From: Adiantum capillus-veneris
Lineage: Eukaryota > Streptophyta > Polypodiopsida > Polypodiales > Pteridaceae
Reading direction: 5' to 3'
Assembly: GCA_014529385.2 (NCBI GenBank)
Contig: CM043952.1
Span: 151,617,057 to 151,681,056 of the forward strand
Length of the DNA stretch: 64,000 nucleotides
Shown: positions 10,686-23,657 of the stretch, in pieces
Position numbering within the stretch: position 1 is the stretch's first letter
How the letters are laid out: every line of letters begins with the position of its first letter
Notes under the pieces: model-generated
What the model saw: only the letters and a program-made list of their open reading frames with translations
Database searches by the model: none
What the model was told of the DNA's origin: nothing
Made by a program: the position numbers and the translations under genes

Positions 10686-13600
10686 TCAGGGAGAGAAGAA
10701 GGGTGGAGCTATGGAGGAAGAGCAGGCATGGATCTCTTTCCCTCTCTCTCTCGCTTTCTCTCGATCTTTCTCTCCCTTGGCATTCATGGGACCTCAGCGG
10801 TTAGGTGCTTCCATGGAGTGCTTTCTTAAGCCATGAAGGAACAGTCGATGCTATTCATGCAAGGTACATGGCATGCACCTTGCATGCCATGCAAAGCGTT
10901 GTTGAAGCTCAGCAGCAAAGGGCTGCAGGAAACGACTCCTGTGCAAGAGCCGAAGAAGAAAGTTGCAGTGTGGGATACAGCCCTACACATGGATCAAGGC
11001 CGGATTCGACCTGCAGGGATCTACTGGATTTTTGGCTTGATGGGATCGCCTTGGGTCCAGGAGCATATTTCGTCACAGAAGGTGTGCCCAATACCGTATG
11101 CAGCACCGGATTTGATCTCGTTTTTCCCTGCGCAACAGTTTTTGCCATCGCTGCCATACGTTTTACTGGTTTTTATTTTTATTTTGAACCACCATTAAGC
11201 GGCGTCCGATGGACCAAAGCCATGCCTTCAATTAAGCAAAGGGGGGGGGGGGGGGGGCATTCCCACTTCGCACCTATTGTAGTCCTTAACCGAATTTCTG
11301 ATTATGCATAGCACCATCTTCGGCATGGGCTGCAAGGCGGCATGACTCTCAGCACGCAGCGTGGAATTCTTCATCAAGAACTTCTGTGGAATAAATTTAG
11401 TATGACACTTTGGAACGATCGATTGCGCCCTCAACGGATGGAGGCAAAGGGCAAGGCTCTTACGGAAGGATTTTTTGTTGATCCGTTTGAGGATCATGGA
11501 CGCTCATATGCATGAGCATTGTAGCCGATGAGGCGAGTCGACGTAAGTATCTTATCATGCAAAGTGAAAGGAATCGGCAAGGCAGGTCGGCATCAGTCAG
11601 CACTACGATGTGCACACCATACATGTTTGGACTCGCCATTGGCATGCAAGGTCGTATCTGCACTAAACAAGGGGGATCGAAGTATACCTTTCCTCATGCT
11701 TGAAAGGGGAATCCACAACATGCCCGATGACAGAAACAGTTGTGCGGGTAAGTTATGACGGCATGGAAGCAAGACGTCAAGGCACGCCATATCTTGGTAT
11801 GTGTGTTCATGCATGCTGCCAGAGATCGACACCATGGTACTCCAAGTCGTCACGCAATTCATGAGGTATGCAGTTATTTTACATTTTTTATTTGGATGTG
11901 ATTGCTTGCTATGGCAACTCCAAGGTCTAGAATCTCAAGGAGATTGGCACAACCTGTTGCTCGTTGACATAAAGGGAGCCAAGGTTCTCCGCAGGGCTGG
12001 CTCCTTGTCGCCGCTTCTAGCAGACGGCGAAGAATACTTACCACGCAGTGGTATTCGCAATTCCAGGTACACTTTGCAACTGCAATCAAGTTACATATCT
12101 ATTGCAGGTACTTTCATGATTCTCCATACGATGTAATTTTTGACACGGTCGATTCGTTGTTGCCATGATAGCTATATTATGGCAAGAGCATACGTTGGCT
12201 ATGAGCACAACAGCTTGTCTGTGAAGCAAGGCTTCAATTTGTGGGGGCATGTTGTTCGGCATGGCCGACTCCTTGTCACTGTGTCTAGAAGCGGACAGAG
12301 GACGTTTGCCACACATTACTAGCTAATTTCAGATGAACTCACTCGACAAGGTCAACTCTTTTTGTCCTGATATCTGTATGTATGTCAACAACCGCTTCAG
12401 TTGGCTATCAGCAAGGCTTCAATTGATGTGAATCAAGGCTTCAATTTACGCATCTTGCAGCGCAACTGCCCACGTTTGGTATATGCTATGAGCATACAAA
12501 CTTGGGAGGGATTTGACACTATGCTTGAAGGATCTTTCATGGTGTACATGATACAAGAGGGCGTACGAGCATACGCGACAACTCTCTCTCGTGTAGCAAA
12601 ATTGGCTATGAGCCACATTCGAACGAGTTTTCCTTTGGAAGTTCAACACAACTTGTGGCAGTCGAATGACCAGGTTAGCCAAGCTTAAGTTTTTCTTATT
12701 TATTTTTTTCATGTTTACACTTTACTTGGCAATTATTGTCATTGTGCAAAGCAAAGTGCTTTGGCAAATTTATACAAAGCATGGCTTCTCTCTTGTGCCG
12801 AGATCCTGCCCATTGATTTGGAATCAAGGGCATTGGCACACAAGTTTGGGGAACTGGCTAAATAGGGAATGTCAGCTCACACAATCCCTACCAGTTTATA
12901 ATGTGCAAGGCACTTCTGGTTTTGGTTCTCACGCTTGAGACCGTCATAGTAGCCTAGGGCTTACGCTTTTGCATGCAAGGCATGCTAAGCAGGTGGCATG
13001 GATTCCACCACTTCATGCAGTATGCTTACGCTGCCACACTCACAACTCTGTCAAGGACAGAATAAGTGATGGATTGTTTAACCTGACGGTTGGTTGCTAT
13101 CAACACCCAACAACACTAAAAGGAACCCCAAATCTAGGACTTATTTCACAGGCAAAGTGCCAATGCTACGTCATTTTCATACAATCACGACCCTGCAAGG
13201 AAGGTAGGTCAAGATGTGGTTGTGTTTTTTTTGTTACCTCTCTCAATGAGCGAGTCATACCGGAAAATTGTGGAATGCTTATACGATAAGCTCAAGTCAG
13301 GCATAAGATGCATAAGAGCACATAGCTTGGGCACACTCTCTAAAAACTTAAGGAAAGTTCCTCAGCCCAGCATGCTCTTCTTCTCTCGTTCTCTCTCTCT
13401 TTAAGGGAAAAATGAAAATCTTCTAAGAAGCTTTTGATACGTGTTTTTCTCGTGAGTCAGCCTGAGCCAAGGTGCTCTAACTCTCAGCTAACACGTGGCT
13501 AAGATGATACTCAAATTAGTCTTCATCGATTCATCCATTGGCCACTAATTTGCATAAGGGCTATGAGCCACACAGGCTAAGAGCCTGACCAAGGGTAAGA

Positions 13601-15850
13601 CCCAATTATTGGCATTCTTTGGGTGATTGTTTTCAAGATCCAACTGATCTACCCAGGGAAGTACACATCAACGTTAATGGACAAGCAAGTGTCTTGTCAT
13701 TACGGATGTTTAGGGTGTCATTTTGGCACTACATTTTTTCTATGCGACACTAACGTTGAGTTTTTGAAACTCTTCAACTCATAGCCGCTAATCTCTACAA
13801 GGAAGTATAGATACAGCAATCAGTTCCGACAGCATGGCTGTCCACAAGAGATCGGTAGTTCACTTGTGTGGGTCTCCTACTCTCTCTATAGAACTACGGA
13901 GTGTCTATGGACATACTGTTTTGGAGTAAGACCCGACAGGTGATTTCTACATCACCCCATAGGCATTAAGGATCACAGTTTGATCTGCATTGAGGATCAC
14001 AATTGATCTCTCCCACTTATACTTTCAAGGAAAGAATTCCGCAATACCACGTGGTAGCAGACGAACACACTTTTCAGGTTGATTCCACTCAATCTGTACA
14101 CGGTTAACTATGTTAGTTACCGTTATCTGCTAGTTGAGCAGTTTCTACAAAGAGTCTTATCAAGGGGTTTGACTACGTAGATTCTAATCCAGGAGCTTGG
14201 ATTGCAAAGGCAACAACCAGGCTTCCTAGTGCAATGATGTTTGTTTTTTCAGGTAGGGGACATGCTCCTCCCCATTTGAATACGGGTAAGTGAACATTAT
14301 GTTCGAATCTCCAGGTATGCATCTATTGATTTGGTGTTATTCCATTTTTAGTATGCTTTGCTTGGTTTTTCAAGACGTATAAGTATGCTTGAATGTTACA
14401 GAGTCATGCCAAGGGCATGTCGGCACAAAGTATTTTGGGCCAAGTAGCCAATCTATCTTTCTGCCTTATGCTGTTACGAACCTACTTGTAGGGTTCAATT
14501 TGGCACATGTTGTCACATGGGATACAACATGGTCTAGGAACTCAAGGAGTTCGGTTTAGCCAGTGTGGAGCAATGAATGAGGGTCCCTCTCACTCCTGTC
14601 GTAAAGTGTTTAGAGCTACCTCCACACGCAAGTACATCTTGTACTTGTAGGATGTTCTTTTTCAGACATCCTTAGTTGAGACATATTCCACATGTGGCGA
14701 ATATGAGTCTCTGGGACTGACACTGGCGCACCTTTTTCAAATATGTGTCACGACAAAGTCCCTAAGTGCTGGTCACATCTGTTTTCTAGACCATTTTTAG
14801 CACGACGTATCAGGAGCAATTTCGTGGCCAGAAATTGTCGGATGCTTAGAATGACTTGTTAAGGTACAAGTATTGCTAAACCACATTACAGATGGTTGTT
14901 TACACATATAGCAAATGAAAAAGTTTCATTGTTTGTACCTAGACGTGATCACTGTTTCACCTTCTATTATGGTTCAGACATTTCAGCAAGGCTTGCACAA
15001 GATTGCAACTGAAAGTATTTACTTTCTTTTCAGAACTATTTACAATCCTCTTTAATGTGTGCTAGGTGCATCACATTTGCCACAAGTTGAAGGCAAGGAT
15101 CACCATAGATATATAGGTTCGGATCTGTTTTTGCTAAATGCATGAACACTAGGTGTTATGGGCCCTAGTGTTTAGCAAAGGCTGATTTGGAACGGCATGC
15201 ATATTCCACGGGTTGTTGCTTATGAAGCATTTTGCACTCTATGTGCATCACTATGAGATTACTTTTAAATCCACTAATCACCAATAGAGGTCATGGCTTG
15301 GTTTGGGCGTTTCTGGATTTTTTTCAAGTTAACCACGATGGTTATTTCGGACATTGTTGATTCTTTACCAATGTTAAACACTTCTGTGATTTCCCATTTA
15401 CCAGTCATCTGGGAAGACTGTATGTAAACCGTGAGGAAAACACACCTCAGTATTGTCAGTTATCCAAGGGGATAGGCAGATTACAAAGATTACAAAGAGT
15501 AATCTTGTGCTAAAGGATATGCTAAGAGCATACGTTAACACCATGCATTTCTAAATAGATGATTTTCTCCCTATTCTAAAATTTGCTTAAGTACGATTTT
15601 CGACTTTGAACACCTCTTGTGGTGGGGTTGGAGATTGTGTCAATACTTTCATACGTCAAGGACTTACCAGGTGTGCTGACAGAGCATGTTGGCAACTAAC
15701 CTTCATTACGGATGAACATGTAACAGATTGTTCAAGATACTCAGGCGAGTAGGAAATCTGGCTCATAACTGCATGGAAAGTTACGCCAAGGTTTCCTTGC
15801 ATTATTCCAGTACCTTCAGAAGATCTGAAAACTGGTTATGCCTTTAGACA
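10686..15850. other. E2 interior, no recognised gene
   Basis: This is the untranslated-looking body of the element. It begins with a purine-rich then CT-rich leader, and a run of 17 G lies at 11241-11257. Words such as CAAGGCTTCAATTT, GTTGGCTATGAGCA and ATGCAAGGCATGC recur at irregular distances between 10850 and 12990, so part of it looks built from old repeats. The longest ORF (10805-11311) has no gag, protease, RT or integrase motif and runs through the poly-G tract, so I do not call it a gene. Confidence 0.6.
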
Positions 15851-15994
15851 ACTCTTAGTTGTGGTTCCTCCTTTATAGTACTCAAGTGAGTTATAAATGG
15901 AGTTACCATTTAAACCCAAGTGACTCTTAGTTGTGGTTACTCCTTTACAGCACTCAAGCGAGTTCTAAATGGAGTTACCATTCAGACCCAAGTG
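15851..15994. repeat. 72-bp tandem duplication inside E2
   Basis: Units 15851-15922 and 15923-15994 both begin ACTCTTAGTTGTGGTT and end with ACCCAAGTG plus one base. They differ at several positions, so the duplication predates the last insertion of the element. Confidence 0.85.
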
Positions 15995-16176
15995 GTTGCA
16001 AACGGACAACAATGTTGAAAATCAAGATATTCATCTTGGTTTCATTGAACCTCCTCACTGCACCAATTATCGATCATACAGACAACTGGCTCACTTATGG
16101 GACGTCAATAAAGAGAACACCAGTATTCTTAAGAAGATGTTACTACTTGTGTTTTCGAGGACGAAAACTCTTCCTT

Positions 16177-16189
16177 AAGGGGGAAGTAA
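16177..16189 (+). other. E2 polypurine tract
   Basis: AAGGGGGAAGTAA lies directly before the TGTCAGG of the right LTR and after TTCGAGGACGAAAAC, an arrangement common at gypsy 3' ends. Confidence 0.8.
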
Positions 16190-16361
16190 TGTCAGGACAC
16201 GGGTCCTGTACCCTAAGAACTAGGCTAGGCAAGGACTACGGCCAAGGGCCGGGCTAGGCAGTGTGGACAGGGGATTCTTCTAGGGCAAGGGGCTAGGAGC
16301 CCACCTATAAAGGGAGGTTGGGAGGAGGATCTAGGAGAGCCTAGTGGCCTAGTTTCTTACA
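16190..16361 (+). repeat. E2 3' LTR, 172 bp
   Basis: Same length as the left LTR, with 5 substitutions, four of them clustered at 16267-16280. It is followed by the TSD TATAA. Confidence 0.9.
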
Positions 16362-16600
16362 TATAATACCCATTCATAGTACCGAATAGTCTTTAGACAC
16401 AAATACTCAAACCAAGAGCGTGAAAAAAGTTCACCATTTTCAAGCCAAGGAACATTAAAACCATAGTTGAGAGGGTAACCTTCACTTAAGGGTTGAAAGA
16501 AGTAATCAATTGTTCTCATAACAGTCATACTTCGACTTAGTATAGTCAAGAATATGTATGAGTTCTACTACCATATCAAAGGTGAATCACAACACAACCA
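16362..16600. repeat. Continuation of the satellite-like array to the right of E2
   Basis: The sequence resumes the same module that E2 interrupts (CCCATTCATAGTACCG, CACCATTTTCAAGCCAAGG, then CGACTTAGTATAGTCAAG near 16530) and then ends. It confirms that E2 inserted into the array. Confidence 0.85.
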
Positions 16601-16944
16601 AGCAGCTCGGACAGTAGTCCATATTGGAGACAAAGTCACCTGAGATTGAGTCGGAGCAGCTAGCTCCACAATAGCTTGCTTGTCTTTGCCTTTTGCCATA
16701 GAGATAACAACAGAGACCCTTGCGAGTTAAATCCTCACAATCTCAAGGTACAGACACCTTTCACAAGTACATACACATACCACAGATGCACTCTTGTACC
16801 AATGCTAAGTGAGCATGGAAGCCCACCTTTTATAGGCTTCGATGCCAATGGCCATATTCCATTCATAGTAGCAAGGTGGGTCCGTCTTTAAGAAGGCAAG
16901 GTGGGTATGTCTTCAAGAGGGGAAAGAATCAACATCACCACCTT

Positions 16945-16984
<40 letters not shown>

Positions 16985-17258
16985 CTAAAGATGTGTTGTA
17001 GAGCATGTGAGGACACATTATATAGAGTCAAGCCAGCTTGTCTAAAACCCATTATCTTCCTTATCTCACTATGTGTTAGGTACACCCACAAATATCTTAT
17101 TAAGAATTTCACCTCGTAAATACAAGCCTCTTTTTTACAAAAAATTTCCTAAGTCAATACAAGTTATTTTGACTAATCCCCATTTAACTACACCGAGGCC
17201 GTAGCAACAAGCCATTCCCATATCCAGAAGGAGTTTAATCATTGTATTAACAGGAGCA
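16601..17258. other. Non-coding DNA with an (AC)n microsatellite
   Basis: No gene is recognised. An AC run of about 34 bases lies at 16947-16980. Short ORFs through it encode only THTH or CVCV repeats. Confidence 0.6.
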
Positions 17259-17259
17259 T

Positions 17260-17385
<126 letters not shown>

Positions 17386-17669
17386 TCACCACACTCGCAA
17401 GCTTTGCAATTGCTTCCACACCAAGCTCTGTCGAATGTCCTGATTTTTCCTTTGCTTGCTTTGCCCAAAAGCTCCAAGATTCCATCTTTGATGGAGTCGT
17501 TGCACACGTCGGGTAGCTGGGAACCGAGATCTTTCCCAATCTCCTGCGGGTGCTCATTGACAAGCTCCAATCCAACACCGTCGAGCCGGATCTGTTGCAG
17601 CCATGGCCAAGCTTCTTTGCTCTCGTGTCGGTTGCCAGGAAGCTATCGGGCTCGTGTTTCGCAGTTGTA

Positions 17670-17681
17670 GCTATGATACCA
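17670..17681 (-). other. Possible minus-strand tRNA-Met primer site of a relic element
   Basis: The reverse complement reads TGGTATCATAGC, one base different from the tRNA-Met primer site TGGTATCAGAGC. On the minus strand, unassigned sequence with ORF fragments follows it down to the TG repeat. No matching LTR pair could be found, so this is tentative. Confidence 0.3.
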
Positions 17682-17699
17682 CTTGTGAGTGCACATGTG

Positions 17700-18077
17700 C
17701 ACGATGCGGTGCGATGCGTGTGGGGAAGGGAAGAAGCACGAGATGGTGTGGGTGGAGAAACCCCAGGAGTGGTATGAGTGAGGAACTTTTGATTCTTCAT
17801 ATACAAAGAATAAGGGTATGTACACATAGGGCAGACGGCCGGACACCGGATGTCTGGCCACGATCGACGGCACAGCGCCTTTACCCCAACTGAGATGAGA
17901 GGGATAGAGGGGTGTTAACTGAGCCGATGTCAGTTTAAAAATTTTCCAAAGTCCCAAGCCTTAAAATCACATCGAAGATGAATGCGAAGCAGCACTCAAC
18001 ATTGGGTTACACAATTTCCCACAATGGTCATGTATTGTAGATTCCCAATGTATATCAAGCCATTGTAATATTTGAAA
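17700..18077. other. Stretch without a recognised gene
   Basis: Contains a moderately GC-rich segment up to about 17900, then AT-rich DNA. ORFs are short and lack motifs. Confidence 0.4.
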
Positions 18078-18771
18078 TGTGTTAGGGGATCAATGGGAGT
18101 TCCAAGCTATAAATAATAGGTCAATTAGGGTGCCTAGGTTGTAGATTCAGTAAGTTGTGGGGCCCTAAAGGCCTTGGGCACCCGAACATTCCATATGTTT
18201 ACCCTAGGTATATAAGGCAGTGTGTAAATGAAACTAGGATTCCAGCCTCATTTGTTGATACCACTCTTTGGTGAGAGCTCATGAGGTGTGTGGCTATGGA
18301 GTCCTTGAGCTTCTAGTTGCTCATGTGAATTGATTTAACACTAATTAATGCTTAATTCTCTTTCACTATGCCTCTCTTATACTTTTTGTGATTGCTAATG
18401 ATGCTTTGATTACCTACATTGTAAGTAATTAGTGGTTAATCTTGCTCTAATCTTGTGTGATTGCCCTCTATTCTTTGTGTGTGCATGTAGGTTTGATTAA
18501 AGTGTGGATGCTCAATAGATCTATGTGTGTGTGCTTGTGATTAGTGTGTTGCATGATAGGATTAGTGATGTGTGCGTCTTTGCAATCGTTAGTGTGTGTG
18601 CGTGGCTTAGCTCCTCCATAGGCCAAGAAGCTCACCTCATAAAGTTTCCATTTGTGTTGCCATGATTAGCTCACTATTCAATGAGTGCTTCCATGCCCTA
18701 GCCAGCAGGTAGCTCATCCCTCCAGATTGACAATTATTGTTGGTCATTATGTTACAATGGTACCCTGAACA
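18078..18771 (+). repeat. Candidate solo or relic LTR
   Basis: The interval starts TGTTAGGGG and ends CTGAACA, has a TATATAAGG motif near 18209, and is followed after two bases by a sequence resembling a tRNA-Asp primer site. No partner LTR or TSD is found, so the borders are estimates. Confidence 0.35.
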
Positions 18772-18773
18772 TT

Positions 18774-18792
18774 TGGGGTCATTGTCGGGGAT
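18774..18792 (+). other. Decayed primer binding site similar to tRNA-Asp
   Basis: The 19 bases match 15 positions of the complement of the tRNA-Asp 3' end, the same type used intact by E9 at 50465. Most mismatches are of the C/T or G/A kind expected from decay. Confidence 0.4.
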
Positions 18793-20548
18793 CAATAACC
18801 TATGCTATTGTAATTATGGCATCAAATTGGTTTCCTCACTAACTTCACTTGTGTGTTTATGGTTTTATGGATTTTGGATGTGTGTGCATGAAGCAATGTG
18901 TTCAATTTCTCCTATTTTGTCACCATATCTTGCTAATTGTGCCTATACACTCTAATTTCACACTAACCCCTTGCTAATTTCACTATTTTTGCTAGCTTAC
19001 ACACTAATTTTCTATTAATTGCACTAACACTTTGTGCTTATGCTTTGACATTTGTCTAATTAGAGGCTTGGATTGCATTTTAACATTGTCAGCTTGTACT
19101 AATCACTTCATGATTTGTTGATTTTGGAATGCAAGATTAGGGCTTTGGAGCATCGAAAGAAGGGGCCTACACATTTTGTAATCAGCAGTTGGATGGTGCC
19201 ATTGGACTCAAATCTTGTATGGTATGCCTAGCCATTGTCAAATAGGTGATTTGGAACTTTTGATTTTGCATGTTTGTATGCCGTCGTAATGCCAAAATTT
19301 TCTTGGAACTGAATGTGCAAATTGATGGTTTCATGGCTAATGTGCAATGTTAATTTGCTTAATTTCATGCTTGAATGGTCGATTACAATTGTGTGCACTA
19401 AAATCAAGTGTTTATGCATTTTAATTGAGTGTGTGTATGCCTAATTTTAGGTGTGTGTGCACTATTTTTCCCTTGTGTGTGCAACTAAAAATCAATGTGT
19501 GCATATATATTTTGCTAATTTGATGATTGATTTGTGTTATGGTCATGCCCAATTAGACATTTGTGAATTCAATTTGCAAATTTGACTTAATCCTTGTGTG
19601 TGCGCACCTAGAAGTTGGTAAAACTATCAATTATTTGTGTGTGTGCGTGTGTGTGTGTGTGTGTACCTAAAAAATGTTTAATGTGCATGATTAATCCGAT
19701 GTTTGATTACCAATTTGATGTGTGTAATGGTTAATTGCTGCTTTTTTTAGCTCAAAACAGGGATTTAGACACTTGGATTGCATCAATTTTTTACCTAACA
19801 TAGGCAGTTTAATTGCCTGGTTTTGGATTTTATGGTCAAAATTAATTGGCAATTGAATCAATGTGCTAAATGAGTTTTGATTTGTCTACAGTAATCCTCT
19901 ATGTGTGGAGAATTTTTAGAAATTTTTTTGAGTATTTTTTGGTGCTAATTTTTTTATTAACTCTGTTAAGATTTGATATCGTTTGAGTTTGATGAGGTCT
20001 TTTGTGTGCGTATTTGCGGCATCATTTTGAGCGCTTTTGTGCCCTCCTTGGTTGAGTTTTGAGCGTTTTGCTATTTTCGAGGATCGGGTTGTTGATTGTG
20101 TTGTAATTGACATTCTCGGCAAAAATTGCTTTTTTGGTGTGTTTATGCGTGTTGAAAGTGTTTGAATGTGATTGCCGATTAGTTTTTGAAATTTATAGAA
20201 TTTTGTGGGAGATGTTTTTTATTTTTTGGGCAATTTTTTGGATTTTTGGCTGATTTTTAGCGTTTTGGCTATTTTTGGCCTAATTGCATTTTTGTGCATT
20301 TAAAAAAATATAAATTGAAAAACTTGATTCGACGTGAGCACCAACAAATTTTTACAAGTTTTGGATATGCGATGCGGCAACGTATCAGCATTCGTGGTGA
20401 GCGACGATAAAATTCTGACCTTCGTAAAAACTCGACTTCAACGGCATGTGTAGGTGAGAATCCTCCCTTGCGGCTATTAAGGTTTACAAAGTCAAAAAAA
20501 ATACCCCTCCCCAGTCATCTTGGGCGCACTTAAGATGTTCTCTTTCAT

Positions 20549-20554
<6 letters not shown>
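18793..20554. other. AT- and TG-rich stretch without genes
   Basis: Holds a (TG)n run at about 19636-19664 and many GTGTGTGC words between 18480 and 19660. It might be the interior of a relic retrotransposon that starts near 18078, but no gag or pol motif is visible. Confidence 0.4.

Positions 20555-20632
<78 letters not shown>
20555..20632. repeat. (CT)n microsatellite, about 78 bp
   Basis: Uninterrupted CT repeat. ORFs of poly(Ser-Leu) on one strand and poly(Arg-Glu) on the other arise from it. Confidence 0.95.
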
Positions 20633-20634
<2 letters not shown>

Positions 20635-20965
20635 GTGTACCCGCCATCACTAGTGCCACTCCCTGTTGCATGCCCGCAATCCACGCTGCCAACCAACTCC
20701 GCATGTGGCCAATCCAACTAGGTTCTATCACGTCAGTGTCGTTGCAGTACATTGTCTCTCTTTTCTCTGGTCATAGCAGACCCCACGCCGTCTACTACAC
20801 GCCCATCCCACCATCGCCGCCTTCTTCGATGTCTTGTCGTCGTTGCCTCCTTTGCAGGTCAACGCCCGCCATGCTAGGTAAGATAAGCTGATGTGAGATA
20901 TCATTTATTTATTTATTTTTGTTTTAAGTGTTTGTGTAATTTTATATTTAGTTAATTCTTTTTGC

Positions 20966-21300
20966 TAAAAAAATAAAAAATAAAAATAAAAAATCGCACA
21001 AAATTTCATTAAAATTTTCCAAAAAATAATAAAAAACCAAAAATATCCATAAATTTTCAAAAAAAGGTCTTAAAATTCATTAAAAATATAAAAAAGTCAT
21101 CAAAAATTCATCGAAAAAACTTTATAAAAAAACTTCACAAAAAATTCATTAAAATTTCAAAAATTGCACAATTAGAAAATTCATAAAAACTCATAAAAAA
21201 TTCATTTAAAAAATCAAAAAAAATCTTAAAATCAAAAAATCGTTTAAAAATCACAAAAATACCAAAAAATCAAAAAAAACACAAAAAGTTAATAAAAATA
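20966..21300. repeat. A-rich low-complexity block
   Basis: Strongly strand-asymmetric DNA made of A runs and AAAATTCAT-like words, with very few G on the plus strand. No coding content. Confidence 0.85.
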
Positions 21301-23172
21301 AAAGTGGAGGAGTCAAAAAAGGAAAAAAGGCAAAAAGTGGCCAAGGGAGTCACGCACCGTGAGCAAAAAAGCCGAAAAGCCAGAAACAACATAGAAAGCG
21401 AGAAAAAGAAACCGAAGCAAGCCACGAGCAATTGCATAAATTTCAAAAACCGAGCAGACCATCCAAAAATATCCTGCAAATTTGAGAAGAGCAAAAATAG
21501 TCGAATTGAGCCGGTAATTCAAGTACACCAAAGCTAGCCATCAGTAGCAGTGGCAGCGCAGGCAAAAGTGTAAAAGAGAATCTTTTACACCACTATGGAT
21601 ACAATGAAGATAAAGTACTATATGCAAATTTAGAAGGCCATACGTACCTTATGAGTAGCAAAAGCAACACCGAAACCAACATCTTATTGATCTGAGTAAA
21701 GCCAGATCTAGAGAACTCCCAAGTGTTTGTAGATTTTAGTGGAGCCAGATAGTGCAAGCTCAAAGATGAAGTGCAGATAGAAGTTTAAAAACTACACCCA
21801 AGTGCTTATCCAAACATCTGCACAAGCCAGCAAACCATCCAGTTGGTGCATATGCAATTAGGATCATTATACATGGATTATAGTGGTTTGTAAGGTGGCT
21901 GTTTTGGGGGTGAACTACCCAAAATTAGATTGATACGATGATCTTCGGTCTTTTAGGGGGGTCTATAGTCGAGAGCCAAAAATGGAAGATCCAACAGATC
22001 AGCCAATAGCAATCATTCTAATAGGAGAACCGAGTCAAAGACGATACAAAAGTCAAGATGAAGCAGTCTACAGCTTGATGCTCAGTGTTTTGAAAGAGTA
22101 TGTCGGCAACTTTGGCCAACATAGAAGCCTCTAGAGACTTCTTGACATGAGCATCCTTCAATGAAAGATCTGCATAACTATGCTATAGACGTCCATCATG
22201 GTGACCCATTAACATTGGTGACATTGCCAGAGAATGATCCTTAGGTGATTCTATTGCGTATTTAGAGTCTTCTTTATCCAAATAATCATCATCCATTACA
22301 TATACATTAATAGTAAAGTAGTTAGATGTGGGTTTAGTGTTTGATAGAGTCTAGAGTCGAGGGACGGGCTAGATCTATCCTTGAGTGGCAAAGAGAGTTG
22401 TGAATGAGATACCAAAAGCATTTCATTCTTGAAATTTTCTCTATGGTTTGAAAGTGCTATTTCATTTTTTATTACAATTGTAATTTGCATTGTTTGGTTC
22501 CTTTTTGTTTGAAGTTTCTTTCCACTGCATAGGAGTAGGGTAAGTAAAAACCATCACCATCAAATTGGGTTGAAACAAGTTATAAAATCACAAGGCTTGC
22601 CATTTCAAGGTAGTAACTCCTTCATGGCACCCACAAAGGCTATGCCAACTACAACTCTCTCACAAACACATGGCAGTGGCGTTGAGCTCAAATGCAAAGT
22701 CTTTCAAGTGTTGTCTAGAGATGGTAATATTGTTGAGCGGAGTTGCCCAGGACAAGATCAGTAGGGTAATTGTTGTCGCTTGCTTGAGCACGCCATAGTC
22801 AGGGTAGGCACATATCAGGAGTGCAAAAATTTAGCTTACCTCCACTACATTCTCTCCACTAACAAGAGCCCAGTAATGGATCACCCATTTTGAATTGCAA
22901 AGCCGCAAGACCCAAGACACGACTAAACACTTAAGTCTAGGGCTACAAAACTTTCAATAGATTACTCTCCAAATTTACCTGCATACTTTAAAAGAAATAA
23001 AATATCATTAGGTTAATTATAGACAACCTTCATTCAAAACAATAAGGTGGCAACAATTCCCATGCCCACAACTTCCTGACTTAAATTAGGCAACAAGTAC
23101 AACCATTAGAGCACGGACAACAAACAAACACAAAATAGAAAATCAAATTAACCCTGCAAACATGAGCTTGAG
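21301..23172. other. Stretch without a recognised gene, left flank of E3
   Basis: Only short ORFs without motifs are found. The last five bases (TTGAG, 23168-23172) form the left TSD of E3. Confidence 0.5.
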
Positions 23173-23657
23173 TGTCATATTAATTGATATCTAATTCTCC
23201 TAAATCATTTTCTCATGTTAGACTAATCATTTAATATGGGGAAGTGCCAGGGGAGAAAAAGCTAGAATATTGGTTAAGCTAGCAGACCGGCCACAGTAGG
23301 GATCCAAAGGAGGGAAAATAGGGATCCAAAGGGGGGACCATCTGCAAAAGAGCAAGGTGCAACAATGGGATAAAAAGACCCTAAGGTTCAGCCCATTAAG
23401 ACTTCCAAAATGCTAAGGTTCCAAAATTCAAAGGTTGTGTCCAAAGGTCAAACTCTAGGGAAATTCGATGCTTTGTGTGTGTCCCAAAAAGTCTTCTCAA
23501 GTCCTACATAGGAGGGGGCAAGCCCAAGAAGTAGGGGATGAGAGAGAAACTCACACACACACACACACACACACACACAAGCTACCTTTACACAAAGGGA
23601 ATGAGGGACACATGTCAGCTCCCTAGCCCAGATGCCCACAAGGTGTACTCAAATCCT

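Larger units (their letters stand above)
10501..16361 (+). mobile_element. E2: LTR retrotransposon with a 5.5-kb non-coding interior
   Basis: Two 172-bp LTRs (10501-10672 and 16190-16361) differ at 5 positions. A TSD of TATAA flanks the element (10496-10500 and 16362-16366), and other array copies show the uninterrupted site (GGTGGTATAATTCCC near 10013). A tRNA-Met primer site follows the left LTR and a polypurine tract precedes the right one. The sequence TTCGAGGACGAA just before the tract resembles the 3' end of gypsy elements, as also seen before the right LTRs of E3 and E9. No gag or pol is recognised inside. With about 97 percent LTR identity the insertion is fairly young, so it was probably mobilised by proteins of another element. 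Confidence 0.9.

Noticed and set aside
10805-11311. 168-codon ORF in E2
   Set aside because: No gag, protease or other motif; it overlaps another frame of similar length and passes through a run of 17 G.
14270-14330. GTTCGAATCTC resembling a tRNA B box
   Set aside because: No A box or cloverleaf could be drawn upstream.
20492-20891. ORFs with Arg-Glu or Ser-Leu repeats
   Set aside because: They are translations of the (CT)n tract.
23448-23639. Minus-strand ORF in the E3 LTR
   Set aside because: Arises from the AC microsatellite and is not kept in the E8 LTR.
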